Shown: positions 32,592-43,964 of the stretch, piece by piece
How positions within the stretch are numbered: the first letter of the stretch is position 1
Layout of the letters: each line of letters begins with the position of its first letter
Origin: Peltaster fructicola
Lineage: Eukaryota > Ascomycota > Dothideomycetes
Direction of reading: 5' to 3'
DNA: 64,000 nt
Assembly (NCBI GenBank): GCA_001592805.2
Contig: CP051142.1
Coordinates: forward strand, 2,914,001 to 2,978,000
Position numbers and translations under genes: made by a program
The notes under the pieces: model-generated
Told to the model about the DNA's origin: nothing
What the model saw: only the letters and a program-made list of their open reading frames with translations
Databases searched by the model: none

Positions 32592-33883
32592 ATGTCTCAT
32601 CAAGATCGACAGTATGAGACTATCGTCTTCGGTGCGACAGGCTATACTGGCGACTACTGCTCTCGTCACATTGCTGCGAACCTCCCCACTGACTTCAAAT
32701 GGGCCATTGCTGGGAGATCAGAAAGCAAGCTCAAGCAACTAGCAGAAGAGCTCCGCAAAGCTCATCCTGATCGTGTGCAGCCTGGCATTGAGATTGCACA
32801 GCTTGAGAAGAGTGATCTAGAACGACTTGCCAAGAAGACGAGAGTGCTTATCTCCACTGTCGGACCATATCACAAGTATGGAACGGCTGTTCTTCAAGCC
32901 GCCGCAGAGACCGGCACCCACTACCTCGACGTGACAGGCGAGACACCATGGGTGTACGATATGGTAAAGCGATTCGACCAGACTGCCAAGCAGAACAAGG
33001 CTATAGTCATCCCTCAAATCGGTGTTGAATCTGCGCCGGCGGATCTCCTGGCATGGGGTCTTGTGTCATACATTCGCAAGATGTTCAACGCAGGGACAGC
33101 GGAGGTTGTGCAGTCAACACATGTTCTCGATTCAGCTCCCAGTGGTGGTACGCTTGATACTGTGCTCTCGATTTTCGACAGCTACAGCTTACTACACTTC
33201 GCAAAGTCGTCATCTCGCTGGTCCTTATCCGCAGTAACACCACCAAAGCAGTCCTACGGCAAGTCTATACTGGAGTTTCTTACTGGCTTACGGTCTGTGA
33301 ATGGGCTGCAGGGACCTCTGACGGACAGTATCCAAGCCTCAGCAGATATTCCACTCGTCCATCGATCGTGGAGTCTATTCGATGGCGGCAAGTTCTATGG
33401 TCCTCACTTCCACTTGAGCTGCTACATGAGAGTTCGCAATGTGTTCTCAGCAGTTGCAGTGCATTACGCATTGAACTTCGGGATCTTGTTCTTACTTTTC
33501 CCGCCTGTCAGGTGGCTACTGAAGCGATTCGTCTATTTACCAGGTCAGGGACCAACTAAAGAGTGAGTGCTACCCTGTAGAGCAATTCGAAACTGACACA
33601 CTACAGACAAGCTAGCAAGGATCGAGTTGAATGGCGAGCCATTGCAACTGCAGACACTCCTGGAACGATAAATCCAAGACAGGCGTACATGAATTTCAAG
33701 TTTGATGGTAGCATGTATGATCTTACTGGCATCTTCCTAGCTGAAGCAGCAATTACTATCTCGCGAGATCAAACACTTGCTCACAAGCTTGGTGGTGGTC
33801 TGTTGACTCCTGCCACACTGGGCGAGGCGTTCTTCGACCGGTTGAAGAAGGCTGGCATCCAGTCTGAGATTCGCACGCTGTAG
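32592..33883 (+). CDS. Saccharopine-dehydrogenase-like oxidoreductase (SCCPDH type)
   Basis: Exons 32592-33562 and 33607-33883 (44-nt intron, GTGAGT donor, CTGAC branch) give 415 residues. The N-terminus has a Rossmann motif VFGATGYTGDYCSRH and AIAGRSESKLKQL, then VLISTVGPYHKYGTAVLQA and THYLDVTGE, as in the human SCCPDH and mycobacterial trans-acting enoyl reductase family. A hydrophobic stretch near residues 296-312 (FGILFLLFPPVRWLL) may bind membranes or lipid droplets. The true substrate is unknown; it is not the lysine-pathway saccharopine dehydrogenase, which has a different length and ending. The start ACCATGTCTC has good context. Confidence 0.92.
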
Positions 33884-34433
33884 GCTGACGTGCTTGCAAG
33901 GCGGAAATGCGATGACAGGGATGTATAAGCACGCCTCGCGGTCTTCCTGCTCGATATTTAGCTCTACAGTCGCTCCTCTGACATACTCTAATCTTGTATG
34001 AACGGTCCACTGTAGCATTAGACCTTGGGAGCATCAGCCTTTCCTCCGGTTTGAGCATCGCTCCAATTGCACAACTCGGACATTGCTCTTCATCTTTGGG
34101 CTGGAGATATTGCGCCGAACGACTTTAGCTGTCCCTCCGACATCCGACTGTCAGGCATAATGTCTACCTTACGAGAAGCTATGCCGTGACTTCAGATGTT
34201 GTTACTTGCAAAGTCTACAAGGTGTGCGCGCGCCCTAAGCGTCCTCTTGACTCGGAGTACCTTCATGCATACTGACTGAGGGGTATCTTGACAGAGGTAC
34301 CATCGATCATCGGATGATAGATGCCGGTCAGCACGATGCCAGTGAGGCACACTTCCACTTGAGTCCCTTTCCATGGCTTGAGAGGGTGAGGAGACCTTCG
34401 GACCAAGTATCGATCTGACATCACAACAACGAG
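33884..34433. other. Intergenic, CoA-ligase promoter
   Basis: 550 bases. No gene is supported; small frames on the minus strand are shadows. Presumed 3' end of the oxidoreductase gene and promoter of the CoA-ligase gene. Confidence 0.45.
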
Positions 34434-36242
34434 ATGCCATTCCTCGCGAAGAACAAGGTAGAGATTCCCAACAAGGACTTGCTATCGTGGACCTTCGATG
34501 AGCTCAGCTACGACTGGGACAAGCCAGTAGGTCTGGGCATACAGAACTGACCGGGTTGCTCACAGACATAGATCTACATTGATGCATTGAACCCATCGAA
34601 CAGCATCTCTGCTCGTCAGGCGAAAAGAGCTATCAAACACCTAGTAGCAGGTTTCAGAGCATTCGGTTTGCAGAAGGGAGACAGCATTTGCATTCACTCC
34701 TTCAATGACATCTGGTATCCGATAACCTTTCTAGGAATCATCGCGGCTGGCAATGTCTTCACTGGAACCAATCCAGCATACACGCCGACTGAGCTATGCC
34801 ACACCCTCACGACAGCTAAGTGTAAGCTTGTGTTGGTGCAGCCGGAGTTGCTTGAGTCAATGCGAAAGGCATGTACCCAGGTAGGCATTCCGAAGTCAAG
34901 GATCGTGATCTTCAATCCTCATAGTGGGCTTGCACCATCTGGATTTCGGCAATGGCGAGATCTGTTCGGTCATGGGGGACAGGACTGGGTACGCTTTGAT
35001 GATCAGAAGGTGTCGGCAAACACAACTGCAGCGTTGTGTTATTCATCTGGGACGACAGGCTTGCCAAAGGCTGCCGCAATGTCCCACTACAACTATGTCT
35101 CGTACCACACCGCAATGTACAAGCACGAGAGACGCCCTTGGGAGATCAGGCGGTTGTTCGTCTTTCCTATGTTCCATGTAAGCTCGTAAAACTCTTTGCA
35201 AGACTTGGCTAACGATTTCGCAGGCTGTATGACATGACTGAAGCTGGAGATGATGTACTGACCTGTGTAGGCCACTGTCCCAATTGCCCACACCACGCCA
35301 CTGAAGAACGGCGAGCCTGGATATGTGCTGCCACGCTTTGATCTTGAAGATTGGTTCTTCGCTCATCGCGAGTATCAGATCAACGAGATGTCTCTCCTAC
35401 CGCCTGTCGTGATCCTCGCGATCAACAGCCCTTTACGAGACAAGTACGACTTGAGTGCCGTCAAGAATGCCGTCGTAGGAGCTGCGCCACTCGACAAGGC
35501 TCCTCAAGCAAGAATGCAAGGCCTTCTCGGTGGCGCTCCTCTGACGCAGGTTTGGGGAATGACGGAAGCGACCTGCGTAGCGACCAGGTTTGAATATGAT
35601 GAGGCAGACGGTACTGGCAGTGTTGGGAGACCAATACCCAATCTCGACATCAAAATCGTTGATGTGGACAATGCCAGTCGAGACATCACAGGCTTTGACG
35701 TGCACGGCGAGTTGTGTCTACGGGGACCTACCGTGACGAGAGGGTATTTCGAGAATCCCGAGGCAAACAGTCGCGATTGGGATGCTGATGGGTATTACCA
35801 CACTGGCGATGTTGGCTATTGTGATGCCAAGACGAAGCTGTGGTACATCGTCGACAGAAAGAAGGTGCGTAACCAACGCGGCTGTTGACATTCTCTGACC
35901 TGTTAGGAACTGATCAAGGTGCGAGCATTTCAGGTTGCGCCTGCTGAGCTGGAAGGAGTGTTACTGTCACACCCAGACGTCGTTGATGCTGCTGTCATTG
36001 GCATTCCAGATCCCGCAAACGAAGGCTCAGAACTTCCAAGAGCATACCTGGTGAAGCGTGTGGCCAGAAGCGAGCTTTCTGCGAACGATGTTGATGCATT
36101 GATGAAGGAGGAGTTGTCAAGCTACAAGGCATTGACAGGCGGGATCGTGTTCGTCCAAGCGATCCCAAAGAATGCTTCTGGCAAGATTTTGAAGCGACTG
36201 CTTCGTGAGCAAGCAGCAAAAGAGACAGCAGTAAAGTTGTGA
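34434..36242 (+). CDS. 4-Coumarate-CoA-ligase-like AMP-binding enzyme
   Basis: Exons 34434-34526, 34572-35177, a probable 3-nt exon 35224-35226 (GCT), 35271-35864 and 35907-36242 give 543 residues. AMP-binding motifs are YSSGTTGLPKAAAMSH, TQVWGMTEATC, YYHTGDVGY, IVDRKKELIKVRAFQVAPAELE and PKNASGKILKRLL. The enzyme should activate an aryl or fatty acid to acyl-AMP and then the CoA thioester. The microexon model gives FPMFHAATVPIAH, as in relatives; each flanking intron (46 and 44 nt) has its own donor, branch (CTAAC, CTGAC) and acceptor. Without it a single 93-nt intron drops one Ala. The C-terminus AVKL only weakly resembles a peroxisomal signal. Substrate unknown. Confidence 0.92.
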
Positions 36243-36728
36243 TGCAGCTAAGCATGTACGGTTGGAATCCCACAATGATTATCCTTGCTTGAGTGACGGA
36301 GACCTCTTTCGACAAGATGAGGAAGCATTCTGACCTTGACGTCCATAGCGAAAAGCCTGTTGTAAGGCAAATTCTTCGACGACGTGTATCTTCTTGAGGT
36401 GAGCACGACAGGATTGAGGTGAGGCTAGATCGTGGGTCTCGTTGATAACGATTGGTAAGTCAGTTCTTGTTATCTATCTAGGCCGGGCTTTCAAAGAAAA
36501 AGAACGAGTGAAAGGCCCATCAGACCTGGTGACTGTGCTAACCAGCTCCAGCTTCCGAGATCGCACGGGCAGCTCCAGCACTCCTCTGGAAGCCTGCAGG
36601 GCTTTTGCATCGACATCACCAACAAGCTTTTCCACCACCTGCAGCAACTGTTCTTTTCCTCTGCTATCATAAAGGAAAATTTTTCTCCTCAAAACACCAC
36701 ACAGGCTGATCGGCCAGAGAGTGTCTTC
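36243..36728. other. Intergenic, CPA1 promoter
   Basis: 486 bases with no gene. The frames at 36442-36672 and 36474-36758 (minus) lack family features. The last part should be the CPA1 promoter and start of its leader. Confidence 0.45.
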
Positions 36729-36881
36729 ATGACGTTTGTCTCTCTCACGACTTCTCAAGGTATGTCAAGTCAACGTCCTTGCGTACACCGCTTCCCAACG
36801 GAGACGGTAATCATGATAAGGTGACTAATAGCCACGACAGACTACATTTCCGACCACTTGTGGAAGGCGTCGGTGATTTGA
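36729..36881 (+). promoter_or_regulatory. Arginine attenuator peptide uORF, interrupted by an intron
   Basis: In the CPA1 leader, 36729-36759 and 36841-36881 join to a 23-codon uORF ending TGA. Its core [11 protein letters not shown] matches the arginine attenuator peptide of Neurospora arg-2 and yeast CPA1, which stalls ribosomes when arginine is high and lowers translation of the next gene. The 81-nt intron has a GTATGT donor, CTAAT branch and ACAG acceptor; it splits the codon (G|AC) of the Asp known to be essential for stalling. If the intron is kept, translation from the same ATG gives a different peptide of about 31 residues without the core. The uORF stop is 47 bases from the CPA1 ATG. 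Confidence 0.88.
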
Positions 36882-36928
36882 AAGACTATAAGCAACGAAC
36901 AAGACACAGCGAACACTATCATCATACC

Positions 36929-38290
36929 ATGGCTTCTACCATGTCAAAAGCCTTCAGGCCATCTGCCGCCGCCTTGAAGCGACCTATCTCTCAAATCAGG
37001 ACCAATGCCACACTGGTCAGCGGTACACCACGATCACCACCACCACGCGTCTCAACACGATCCACAAAGCCATCGTACGAACGTGCAACCTTCACCATTC
37101 GTGATGGACCTATCTTCCACGGAAAGAGCTTCGGTGCCAGGACAAACATCAGTGGAGAGGCTGTTTTCACCACCTCCTTGGTGGGATACCCAGAGTCAAT
37201 GACTGACCCATCATATCGTGGTCAGATCTTGGTCTTCACACAGCCGCTGATCGGCAACTATGGCGTGCCATCCGATGTCCGTGACGAGTATGGACTCTTC
37301 AAATACTTCGAATCTCCAAACATCCAAGCAGCTGCTATCGTCGTGGCTGACGTTGCACTACAATACTCACACTGGACTGCAGTCGAGAGCTTGGCTGAAT
37401 GGTGTGCACGAGAAGGTGTACCAGCAATCTCTGGTGTCGACACCCGTGAAATTGTCACCTACCTTCGTGAACAAGGTTCATCCTTGGGCAAGATCACTAT
37501 TGGAGAGGAGTACGATGCCGACGAAGATGAGGCTTACGAGGACCCGGGCAACATCAACTTGGTGCAGAAGGTGTCGACCAAGGCACCATTCCATGTGCCA
37601 TCACCAGTCGGCGATGCTCACGTTGCGCTTCTGGACTGTGGTGTGAAGGAGAATATCATCCGATCCCTCGTCTCACGAGGCGCCTCGGTCACTTGCTTGC
37701 CATACGACTACCCAATCCACAAGGTTGCTCACCACTTCGATGGTGTCTTCATCTCCAACGGACCTGGTGACCCAACACACTGCCGATCGACATCTGACAA
37801 CCTACGTACACTGATGGACACCTCGCCGATTCCTATCATGGGTATCTGTCTTGGCCACCAGCTTGTCGCTATTGCTGCTGGTGCTCGCACTATCAAGATG
37901 AAGTACGGCAACCGTGCCCACAACATTCCAGCTCTTGATCTCAGCACCGGCAAGTGCCACATCACCAGCCAGAACCATGGATACGCAGTCGACCCAGACT
38001 CGATTCCTTCAGACTTCAAGGAATATTTCACGAACCTCAACGATGGCTCCAACGAGGGCATCATTCACAAGACTCGACCGATCTTCAGCACACAGTTCCA
38101 TCCTGAGGCCAAGGGTGGACCACTGGATTCTAGCTACCTTTTCGATGCGTACGTTGAGCGCGTCAAGGAGTACAAGAACTCACAGGAGACCTTGAAAGGA
38201 GGACGACGAGCTCGACCTGATCCTTTGATGGTCGATCTTCTTGCCAAGGAACGCGTCGGTGTCGCACCAAAGGGTGTTCCAGAAGCTTGA
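36929..38290 (+). CDS. CPA1: Arginine-specific carbamoyl-phosphate synthase, small chain
   Basis: Single coding exon, 453 residues from the ATG at 36929 (CACCATGGCT-like context, MASTMSKAF). The first 40 residues are basic, with Ser and Arg and no acids, a mitochondrial presequence. The N-terminal domain ([32 protein letters not shown]) and class-I glutamine amidotransferase domain ([19 protein letters not shown] with Cys307, [11 protein letters not shown]) are complete. It supplies ammonia from glutamine to the large chain for arginine synthesis in mitochondria. Regulation by the upstream attenuator peptide is strongly indicated. The frame is open to 36779, but that part overlaps the uORF and is not coding. 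Confidence 0.97.
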   Translation: MASTMSKAFRPSAAALKRPISQIRTNATLVSGTPRSPPPRVSTRSTKPSYERATFTIRDGPIFHGKSFGARTNISGEAVFTTSLVGYPESMTDPSYRGQILVFTQPLIGNYGVPSDVRDEYGLFKYFESPNIQAAAIVVADVALQYSHWTAVESLAEWCAREGVPAISGVDTREIVTYLREQGSSLGKITIGEEYDADEDEAYEDPGNINLVQKVSTKAPFHVPSPVGDAHVALLDCGVKENIIRSLVSRGASVTCLPYDYPIHKVAHHFDGVFISNGPGDPTHCRSTSDNLRTLMDTSPIPIMGICLGHQLVAIAAGARTIKMKYGNRAHNIPALDLSTGKCHITSQNHGYAVDPDSIPSDFKEYFTNLNDGSNEGIIHKTRPIFSTQFHPEAKGGPLDSSYLFDAYVERVKEYKNSQETLKGGRRARPDPLMVDLLAKERVGVAPKGVPEA

Positions 38291-38883
38291 ATCGGTTTGA
38301 GGGATTTCTTTGCATTTTCACAGCGGAGTATATCGAGATAGTACACGAAATGATGTCGTTTGATTCGAGATTCACTATTGCAGCCACGTACTCGCCTGCC
38401 CTCAGCCACGCCCTTATGCACCACCTTATTCTTCATCATAAATGCGTGGTCGCATTTCGCCCAATCTATTTATGACGTGTAAAAAATGCAACCTCAACGC
38501 CACATGCTCAGCCTTCGTGTGACAGGGTAAGGGGCTAGTGTAGCCGTGATGACGATCGTCACTGGGTGGTGATCAATGGCCAGTGGACAGATACTTCCAC
38601 TTTGCTACACACCCTTCACGAAACCGAGCGCGAGAAGGCAACCGCCAGTCACTGCACAGTCTGAATGACAGATCCAGTGGCGCAAATCACTATACCATTG
38701 CGCTCAAGCGCGCACGCGACCTCACCTCTACACAAACCCTCCCATACCTCACCAGCCTCCCGCAGCGCGCCCTCCACGACCGCGAGCAGTCTGCCACTAT
38801 CCTCGATAGCGCGCGGTGTCCTGTCGACGGCATAAGCGAAGACATAAAGAGCGGGCAACTCGAGCGTTGGGAACACCTTCAAG
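38291..38883. other. Intergenic between CPA1 and DUF300 gene
   Basis: 593 bases. The frame at 38583-39179 runs into the DUF300 gene in another frame and has no family features. Presumed CPA1 3' UTR and DUF300 promoter. Confidence 0.45.
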
Positions 38884-40593
38884 ATGACAGTCTGTCCAGC
38901 GGACAACACAACGCTGTTCGTCAACGAAACGCCTTTATGGGACAATGGACAGACCTTTCACACATTAGGACTGGAGATAGCGCTGGGCTTCGGAGGACTC
39001 GCAACGATAATATCTCTTATCCTTGTGTTCTTCCATGGCACACACTACTCGAGGCCGTACGAGCAGAAACACATTATACGTATCTTGATGATGATACCTG
39101 TTTATGCAGTGATCAGCTTCTTGAGCTTTTACTTCTACAAGCATGCGGTTTACTATCAGGTCATACGGGACTGCTATGAGGCCTTTGCCATTGCGAGCTT
39201 CTTCACCCTGTTGTGCCATTACATAGCGCCTGACCTACATCAACAAAAGAACTATTTCGTAAGTCAATTGGGGATGAGATGTTCCTGTTCTGCAGTCATT
39301 GACAAGCGCAGCGTACGATTCATGCCAAGAATTGGTTTTGGAGTGTGTTCGGTCTACAATATCTTACAGGCGGACAGAATAAAGGACCACTGCGTCGGCC
39401 AAGAAGTGGACTGACCTGGTTCAATGTGAGTGTACAAGCTACGACGTGCAGATTTGTGCTGACGCAGGATTAGGTGGTGTGGATTGGCGTATTTCAATAC
39501 TGTCTCGTTCGAGTGGCTTGTACACTCGCTGCTTTGTTTACCCAACTGACTGGACGATATTGCGAGCATTCCATCAATCCTGCTTATGGGCATTTCTGGG
39601 TGCAGGTACTGACTGCGGTATCTGTAACGATCGCCATGTTCTGTCTGATCCAGTTCTACATCCAGACCAAGGATGATCTGAAGGAGCACAGCCCATTCTT
39701 GAAGGTCATTTGCATTAAGCTGGTCATCTTCTTCTCCTTCTGGCAGCAGGTGGGCGAAAGAAAGTACTTTGCAATGACTCTTGCTGACTTCTTTCTAGCT
39801 GGTGATCAGCTTCTTAGCATCGCAATACGGTCCTTTGAAGCCTTCAGACAAGTTGAACGCTCCCGACATTTACATTGGCATACCTACAGTCCTGATCGAC
39901 TTCGAGATGTTCTTCTTCGCCATCATGCACATCTTTGCATTCTCATGGAGGCCTTATTCGTTGCGAGGTCAGCAGAAGATTGCGGAGCCTGGCAGCATAT
40001 GGGATGTCGAACCGCCCAAGTACCAAGGCGGGTTCCTCGGCATCAAAGCCTACTTCGATGCTGCGAACCCGTGGGACATCATCAAAGCAAGCGCCAGAGG
40101 TTTCAGATGGTTGTTCGTCGGCTATCGACATCGTACCAAGGATGAGAGCTACCAAAATGTCAACAAGGTCGATGACTACATGGGACCTGTGCACACGACC
40201 TCGCAAGACACCGGGACTGAGCTGGTTGCCGCAGAGTATCCGAAAGGAGCACCGAACTATAGCGTGTTCGAAGACGATCGCAGAGGACTCCTGCAGGACC
40301 CAAGCGGTTTTGGCAGAGAGCCGACAAGAGTGCCATCGCCATATCAGACTTATGACGCTTCGCCCGATCCGGCTGAGTTCGATCTCAGCAATCCGTCAGC
40401 GTTCAGGCCTGGCACTGGCAAGGAGACGGATTATGAGCCTGGAGTGACTGCGTATCAAGGTCATCCAGCACTGAGGGCGAACGCACCGCCTGAGCAGCAC
40501 GTACACGATCCGAACTGGAATATGTTTGGCGGAGCGCAACAAAGAGAGCAGACTTATGGACATGAAGACCAGGACTACCCAAGACGAATATGA
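38884..40593 (+). CDS. DUF300/TMEM184 family membrane protein
   Basis: Exons 38884-39258, 39312-39425, 39474-39749 and 39799-40593 (introns 53, 48 and 49 nt) give 519 residues. The first 290 residues hold about seven membrane segments, including ALGFGGLATIISLILVFF and MMIPVYAVISFLSFYF. Family motifs are YYQVIRDCYEAFAIASFFTL, GPLRRPRSGLTWFN, VVWIGVFQYCLVRV and APDIYIGIPTVLIDFEMFFF. The C-terminal 230 residues are hydrophilic and disordered. Relatives include vertebrate TMEM184 and organic solute transporter alpha; fungal and plant members locate to vacuolar or endosomal membranes, with unclear function. Extracellular-side Asn (NTTLFVNET) could be glycosylated. Confidence 0.92.
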
Positions 40594-42415
40594 GGAGCAT
40601 TAGAGCGACTTGCAGAGGAAATTAACAAGACCAGCTAGGTCGACTCGGCTACTCTCGTTCAAGAGGCGGCTTCAGGACGACAGCATGACCGCAGCATTGC
40701 TATGCTCGCACGAGATGCACCACCAGGAGACTACGAAAGGTTCCGGACACAGCGACAATGGTCCTACGTTGACTTCCTTACTTGACCGATAGGAACGCTG
40801 TGCAAGCAGTTGCCTCAAAGCCTGCGAAGACTGCTCTGGAAATCCCTTCGACAAGGCTTATCGCTGTAACAGGAATCGACTGTAACTCGTGGTCAGCCTT
40901 GCTATGAGTACAGCGACTGCAGCACAACCGCTTGCAACCAGCTCTTGTCATGATCACGCGTCGACTTTCCAGGACATTGACTGCTACCAGAGTTCTTCCG
41001 AGGAAAACCTGGAACACTACGCAAATACTTGGACAACACCGCTTCAGCAGAGTTTGGTTACGTCTGGTGTAACACTCGTGTGACAGCAGATCTGTGAGCG
41101 TGCGTCAGCCTACTACCAGAGATCTTGAAGAGATGACAATAGAGGAGAGGATTACCAGTCATTGGAATCGCCCTGTCTGGCCTCACAAGATCCTGCCTTC
41201 AATTAGGACCGAGCTCAAGACAGGTGTCGGACGGACCCAATAAAAGCCCTGCTATAACAAGCTTGCAGATGACAGAGCTCCATTCCAATGAATGTCTCGG
41301 ATTTGATGATGATAGGATGATGAGCTGATCGAGAAAGACGACTTCTACATGTGATCTCTTGTCTGCCAGTTATCATGTGCATGCCGAGTGCATATACCTT
41401 GCCAATATGGTGTCTTCGAGCTCAACTGCAGCACTGCTGTGCTCCTCAGCGTGATGCCGGGTAAGGATATCCCGGCGCAATGGCCTGTCAACCTGTAGAC
41501 GTGTATAGTGAGAAAGGCGGAGGTTCTCTTTTCGTAAGACTAGAAACGGCGTGCAAAGTTAATGTCACCATTGGCGTATTCGCGTCATCTGCGTCGATCG
41601 TAATAGCTGAGATGCTTCATAGTATGCAAGCAGCAGGAGAAAGGCATCTGTTTTGCTTCTTCCACTCGTCCAGCGACCACTCTTTTGCACTCTCCGAATG
41701 CTGAAACAACCCATCGACTTTTTTTCACATGGTGGGCCCGAAAGACAGAATAGTCAGTGGAGCACAACAGACGGCAGAGTAAGTGGCGCTAGCTGATCGG
41801 GAGTAATATCGATTGATGAGGCCGTATCTTAAATCAAGGCATGTCACTGCACCTGCTCCTCTGAACTTCTTCCACCTCGACAGTCATCAATCTCTCGTAA
41901 CCAAGTGCCATCGGCGACAAGAGGTGATCGACATCTGGCTACTTCTTACCATTACGGGAGAGCTGCAGGGTCGACGGGTGTACAGAAGTGACATCCTCGG
42001 AGGAAGCAAAACGCTCATAGCCGCCTCGCCCCCAACCTTTGGTACCGGGTCTAAACTACCAACATCCTTTACTTCTTCTGACGCGCTTGTCTTGCTGGCC
42101 AAAGACAGGCCGACGACAAGACTCTTTTGATATTTACGCTGGCCAATTCCGTGGCATCCGCTGCCCCTTCACGTCAAGAGCAGTCACTCCGACCTCCATT
42201 CATCACACCCACACTCTCTCTTGTATCATTATACTTTCTTCCAACACACGGCTTATAGCGTCGATCACCACAAGCTTGCCTATCAGAGTTGCCGTGTGCC
42301 TGGCAGAGTACAGCATTAGGGCGCTTTTTCAACACGACTCTCCGACTGGTCAATTTGAACGACTTGCATCCACATATTCACCATCAACTCCTCCTCGATT
42401 CACAATCACTCACGA
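40594..42415. other. Intergenic, long WSC-sensor promoter
   Basis: About 1.8 kb without a convincing gene. Open frames (41813-42130, 42039-42419) overlap each other and lack family features. The last 300 bases are pyrimidine-rich, as in a fungal leader. The second largest gap in the window; a long regulatory region before the cell-wall sensor is plausible. Confidence 0.45.
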
Positions 42416-43964
42416 ATGAAGCTACGGGACATGCTATCACGGGCAGCCGTGAGCCTGACTCTGCTGGCCGGTCTGGCGCAGGCAGACGGTCTGGTTCAGA
42501 AATACTGCTCGTCGCAGAATACTGGCTCGAACTATGCAGGAGGTAGGACGCAAAGGACAACAAGAGTGCGGAATACGCGTGCTGACTATGTGTAGTCTTC
42601 CAGACGTGGATGTCAAACGGCGCGTGCACAACACAATGCCAGGACCAATACGCCTTTGGAGTTGTGCAGGGCAACTACTGCTGGTGCTCAAACTACATAC
42701 CAGCTGCACAGCTTGATACATCTCAATGCAGCGACCCATGTCCTGGATATCCATCAGAGCACTGTGGAAATGTGAACAACAACCTGTTCGGTTACGTTGC
42801 ACTCACGAAGGCGCCTTCTGGCACAGCTGGCGGACAAGCCACATCCTCAACTTCGGTCAGTACATATCGCATGATGCCTCCCGAACGCGCTGCCTATCAA
42901 CTTGGCTTCCCTCGTGACTACTTACCACGCGCAGCATCCACTCCCGCCTATCACATCCACACACCATTCTCTTCACCTTATTTTGCAAACATATTGACGG
43001 TTCCGCTGCAGGCAACGTCGAGCACGCAGCCGCAAACGAATACTGTCAGCGTAGTGGTTGTACAGACGGTGACACAAGACCCAGAGGCTACAACTGTAGT
43101 ATCTTATGTGACTCCTGTATGGTAGCATGATTTCATTGCACCACCTTCGCACGGGCACTCGTCTTTGTTTCTTGAACACTGGCTGACTTCGCACAGACTC
43201 CTAGCACTACAAGCACAACCTCAAGCACGAGCACTACCTCGAGTACAAGCTCAAGCACGACGACCTCTACAACGAGCACTTTGGAAACGACATCGTCCAC
43301 CACCATGCTCAGCTTAAGTGCACAGATCGTCACACTCTCCGGTCAGGTTGTCACTCAGACAGTGACCACAACACCTTTCGTTGCTTCAGGACAAGATGCT
43401 GGAAGCCTGCAACAAGTACAAGACAACACTGGCTTGTCAGGTGGTGCAATCGCCGGTGTTGTCATTGGCGTACTGGCAGCACTCGCAATTTTCGCACTGG
43501 CAGGCGTTCTACTATGGAGACGAAGACGGGAACAAAACAACCAGACTGCAGCTGCTGGCGCCGTGACATCAGAGAAAGCTCCAGTGAAGCGTAACACTAG
43601 TGTGCTGAGCAGATCAGGCCTGTTAGGCGGCGGCGCGGCTCATCACACTGAAGCCAATACTGAAGGTAATCCTTTTGACGAACCCGCCAATGGTGGTACA
43701 GCAAGTCAGCGACATTCGATGCTCTTCGGCGCAGGAGCAGTTCCAGCAGAGCCAGTCAGTCCGCTCGGTTCAAGTGCCTCGGGCGACAGCAGACGGCATA
43801 GTAGGCCGATGGTGTACGACCAGCGCCTCAATCCATCTGCTCTCTTCGGCAGCCACGACAATGGCAGCCGAGTTTCTATGCAGGATGGTGCTGACTACAG
43901 CCGTACGCTTGGAGTGACCAATCCAGATCCTCGAGCGAGCTGGGAATCACGCGTGTCGCGGTGA
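42416..43964 (+). CDS. WSC-domain cell-wall sensor
   Basis: Exons 42416-42542, 42596-42855, 43012-43116 and 43197-43964 give 419 residues. Order: signal peptide (SLTLLAGLAQADG), one WSC domain with eight or so Cys (QKYCSSQNTG, NGACTTQCQ, NYCWCSNY, CSDPCPGYPSEHCGN), a Ser/Thr linker with runs of ST repeats (43197-43310), one membrane segment (GGAIAGVVIGVLAALAIFAL), then a basic stop-transfer RRRR and a cytosolic tail of 145 residues. This is the layout of Wsc/Slg1 sensors, which feel wall stress and signal through Rho1 and PKC. Intron 2 is 156 nt, a multiple of three and free of stops, so its retention would add 52 residues. Confidence 0.92.

Noticed and set aside
36779-36928. Longer N-terminus for CPA1
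   Set aside because: No ATG in frame; the stretch overlaps the attenuator uORF and its intron.
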